A stretch of 15,984 nucleotides of DNA from UBA11865 sp035686605 (lineage in GTDB: Bacteria > Chloroflexota > Anaerolineae > Promineifilales > Promineifilaceae). This document shows, one piece after another, positions 14,085 to 15,984 of the stretch. The DNA is taken from contig DASRZI010000285.1 of the NCBI GenBank assembly GCA_035686605.1, positions 1 through 15,984 on the forward strand, given 5' to 3'. The notes under the pieces were generated by a model, which did not search any database, had not been told where the DNA came from, and saw only the letters and a program-made list of their open reading frames with translations. How positions within the stretch are numbered: the first letter of the stretch is position 1; every line of letters begins with the position of its first letter. A program made the position numbers and the translations under genes.

Positions 14085-15984
14085 TTTCCAACTCCTATCG
14101 AGGCTCTTACCATCTGGTCGAGATGTTCCAGGTCAAAACCCAGTCTCACTACGACCTGCTTCATGCCTTGATTCTCCGGGAGCATGAAAGCCACTACCCG
14201 CTTGATTTCCGGTTCGTCTTCAGCCACCTGGAGCAATCGCATTACCAGCTCTGGCCCGAGGCCGTGCCCCTGATATTCGTCACTAATAAGCACCGAGAAT
14301 TCAGCCTCGTCAGCGCCGTATATTTTACTGAGGCGGGCGATGCCGACGATCTCCCGTTCTGGCTGGCGGCGGACGGCAATGAGGACCATCTCCCTGTCGT
14401 AGTCGATGAAGCAGATGCGCGTCAACCGGTCATGGGCGACGCGTTGGTCTAGCTGTAGGGTATGGAAGTAGCGCATATAGACGCTGTGCTCTGACAATCC
14501 TTCATGGAATTTGACCATTAGGGGTTCGTCTTCCGGGCGGATCGGCCGGATATTGATTGGCGTGCCGTCCTTCAACGACCAGGGCTTAACATACTGGGTT
14601 GGATAGGGACGGATGGCCAATTTGGGAAGCTCTTCCTCCTTGGTGCCGGGATCGTGGAGGACGACGCGGGCGTCCAGAGCTATCAGTCTCTTTGATGAGG
14701 CTAAGAGAGGATTGATGTCGATCTCCTTTATACAGGTCTGTTCCACAACCAGGAAGCTAAACCGGACCATGAGCTTTTCCAACTCGTCGAGGTCGACCGG
14801 ATCTCGGCCTCGGACGCCTTTCAGCGCTTTGTAGATTTTTGTCCGTTCCATCATGCGCCGGGCCAGGGTTGTATTGAGCGGCGGCAGACCCAGTTCCCTA
14901 TCCTTGAACACCTCGACCATGATTCCGCCAGCCCCAAACAGCAGGACCGGACCAAATTGAGGATCAGGGCTGCTGCCCACGATCAGTTCATAACCATCGC
15001 TCAGATCCAACATCGGTTGGACTGTCACTCCCTGAAAATCGGCCGGGCTGGCTTTTTCGGCGACGGTCGCGGCGATGGAATGGAATGCGTTCCGGACTTC
15101 ATCTGGGTTGTGGAGATTCAGATGGACGCCACCCACATCGGTCTTGTGGGTGACGGTCTCCGAGTTGAGTTTGATAACCACTGGAAAGCCGATATTCTCG
15201 GCTGCCGAAACGGCTTCCTCGACCGTCTTTGCCAGCCGGGTATCGACGGTGGGAATGTGGTAAGCCTCCAAGACGCGTTTTGATTCGAATTCGGTCAGGA
15301 TTGTTCGTCCCGCGCTGCGCGCACCCTTCACGATCTCACCAGCGAAGCTGGGATCGTGAGTTTCGACCTCCTCCGCAGGAAATTCCGGGGTTTCATATAG
15401 ACCGCGGAGCCGGTAAGCGTACTTCCACATATAATTGAACATACGGACGGCCGTATCGGGATATTCAAATGTAGGGATGGCCGACTGGTTCAGGATCGCT
15501 TCACCTGCTGAGATGTCGGCGCCTCCCATCCAGCTGGCCAAGATTGGTTTGCCAAGCCCCCTTCCGTAGAGCCGCAGTTCTTCGGCCGTGCGCGTCGGAT
15601 CGGTCATTGCCTGGGGGGTCAGTATGACCAGAAGGCCATCGCTGGCCGGATCTTCGGCCATCAGCTCCAAGGTTTTGGTGTATCGCTCGGGGCTGGCATC
15701 ACCCAAAATATCAACCGGGTTGTTATGGCTCCAATGAGCGGGCAGGAAGCTGTTGAGGGCATCCATGCTCTCAGGGGATATCTCTGCCAGGCTGCCGCCG
15801 CCGCTGATCAGGGCGTCGGTGGCCAATACGCCTGGACCACCGGCGTTGGTGATGATGGTGAGACGATTACCTTCCGGCCTGGGCTGTTTGGCCAATACCT
15901 CGGCCGTATGGAAAAGGTCGGAAATCTGATCGACCCGCAAGACGCCCACCCGTCGAAAAGCCGCTCGCAGCACTTCATCGCTGC
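14081..15984 (-). CDS. NDP-forming acyl-CoA synthetase/GNAT fusion (Pat-like), 5' partial
   Basis: The gene runs off the right edge; about 634 codons are visible and the frame stays open to the edge (SDEVLRAAFRRVGVLRV). Visible domains in order are as follows. First is the acetyl-CoA synthetase ligase-CoA domain, with ITNAGGPGVLATD. Then comes an ATP-grasp domain (FPVVIKLNSETVTHKTDVGG; LFGAGGIMVEVFKD; KEIDINPLLAS). Last is a C-terminal GNAT acetyltransferase (INIRPIRPEDEPLM; acetyl-CoA loop QGHGLGPELV). This matches the plan of E. coli YfiQ/PatZ-type lysine acetyltransferases, whose synthetase part is often a catalytically silent sensor. The ligase active-site His of ADP-forming synthetases lies just upstream (typically SHTGALAGSD), so activity cannot be judged here. 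It is expected to be cytoplasmic and is the first visible gene of an operon with two secreted proteins. Confidence 0.9.
   Translation of the reverse strand, partial: SDEVLRAAFRRVGVLRVDQISDLFHTAEVLAKQPRPEGNRLTIITNAGGPGVLATDALISGGGSLAEISPESMDALNSFLPAHWSHNNPVDILGDASPERYTKTLELMAEDPASDGLLVILTPQAMTDPTRTAEELRLYGRGLGKPILASWMGGADISAGEAILNQSAIPTFEYPDTAVRMFNYMWKYAYRLRGLYETPEFPAEEVETHDPSFAGEIVKGARSAGRTILTEFESKRVLEAYHIPTVDTRLAKTVEEAVSAAENIGFPVVIKLNSETVTHKTDVGGVHLNLHNPDEVRNAFHSIAATVAEKASPADFQGVTVQPMLDLSDGYELIVGSSPDPQFGPVLLFGAGGIMVEVFKDRELGLPPLNTTLARRMMERTKIYKALKGVRGRDPVDLDELEKLMVRFSFLVVEQTCIKEIDINPLLASSKRLIALDARVVLHDPGTKEEELPKLAIRPYPTQYVKPWSLKDGTPINIRPIRPEDEPLMVKFHEGLSEHSVYMRYFHTLQLDQRVAHDRLTRICFIDYDREMVLIAVRRQPEREIVGIARLSKIYGADEAEFSVLISDEYQGHGLGPELVMRLLQVAEDEPEIKRVVAFMLPENQGMKQVVVRLGFDLEHLDQMVRASIGVGK

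Overview
The window looks like a chromosomal segment of a Chloroflexota bacterium, probably of the Anaerolineae/Caldilineae type. This is inferred from the style of its secreted proteins: Thr/Pro-rich low-complexity linkers, and C-termini ending in a short Tyr-Leu-Pro-hydrophobic motif. No rRNA, tRNA or phylogenetic marker is present, so the assignment is tentative. The left ~6.6 kb is a pile-up of insertion sequences with lower GC. The right ~9.4 kb is ordinary, GC-richer, tightly packed operon DNA.

Left region (1-6612, all genes on the minus strand except one fragment). An IS4-type transposase broken by one frameshift (315-1599) is followed by an isolated secreted beta-propeller-like protein (1709-3223). 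Next come an IS630-type element with a transposase split over four reading-frame segments (3308-4440), a 5' fragment of an unidentified transposase preceded by a long hairpin covering its ribosome binding site (4441-4790), and an apparently intact ISL3-family element with perfect 24-bp terminal inverted repeats (4791-6612).

Middle region (6613-11530). A three-gene plus-strand operon encodes an SbcD/Mre11-like metallophosphoesterase, an SbcC/Rad50-like ATPase with two transmembrane helices in its coiled coil (an arrangement like Bacillus YhaO/YhaN), and a small YqiA-like alpha/beta hydrolase. A stand-alone GxxExxY protein (PD-(D/E)XK nuclease fold) follows. The intergenic spaces before the operon, after it, and after the GxxExxY gene carry related copies of a modular, hairpin-forming dispersed repeat. 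The GxxExxY gene is bracketed by two direct copies.

Right region (11518-15984, minus strand). A three-gene operon with start/stop overlaps runs from an NDP-forming acyl-CoA synthetase/GNAT fusion of the Pat type (5' end outside the window) through a secreted protein of unknown function to a secreted serine hydrolase of the alpha/beta fold. The first gene is cytoplasmic and probably acts in CoA or protein-acetylation metabolism. The other two are exported, so the reason for their coupling is unclear.

The items most worth following up are the GxxExxY nuclease with its flanking repeats, the membrane-embedded Rad50-like operon, the RBS-masking hairpin of the truncated insertion sequence, and the shared C-terminal motif of the secreted proteins.
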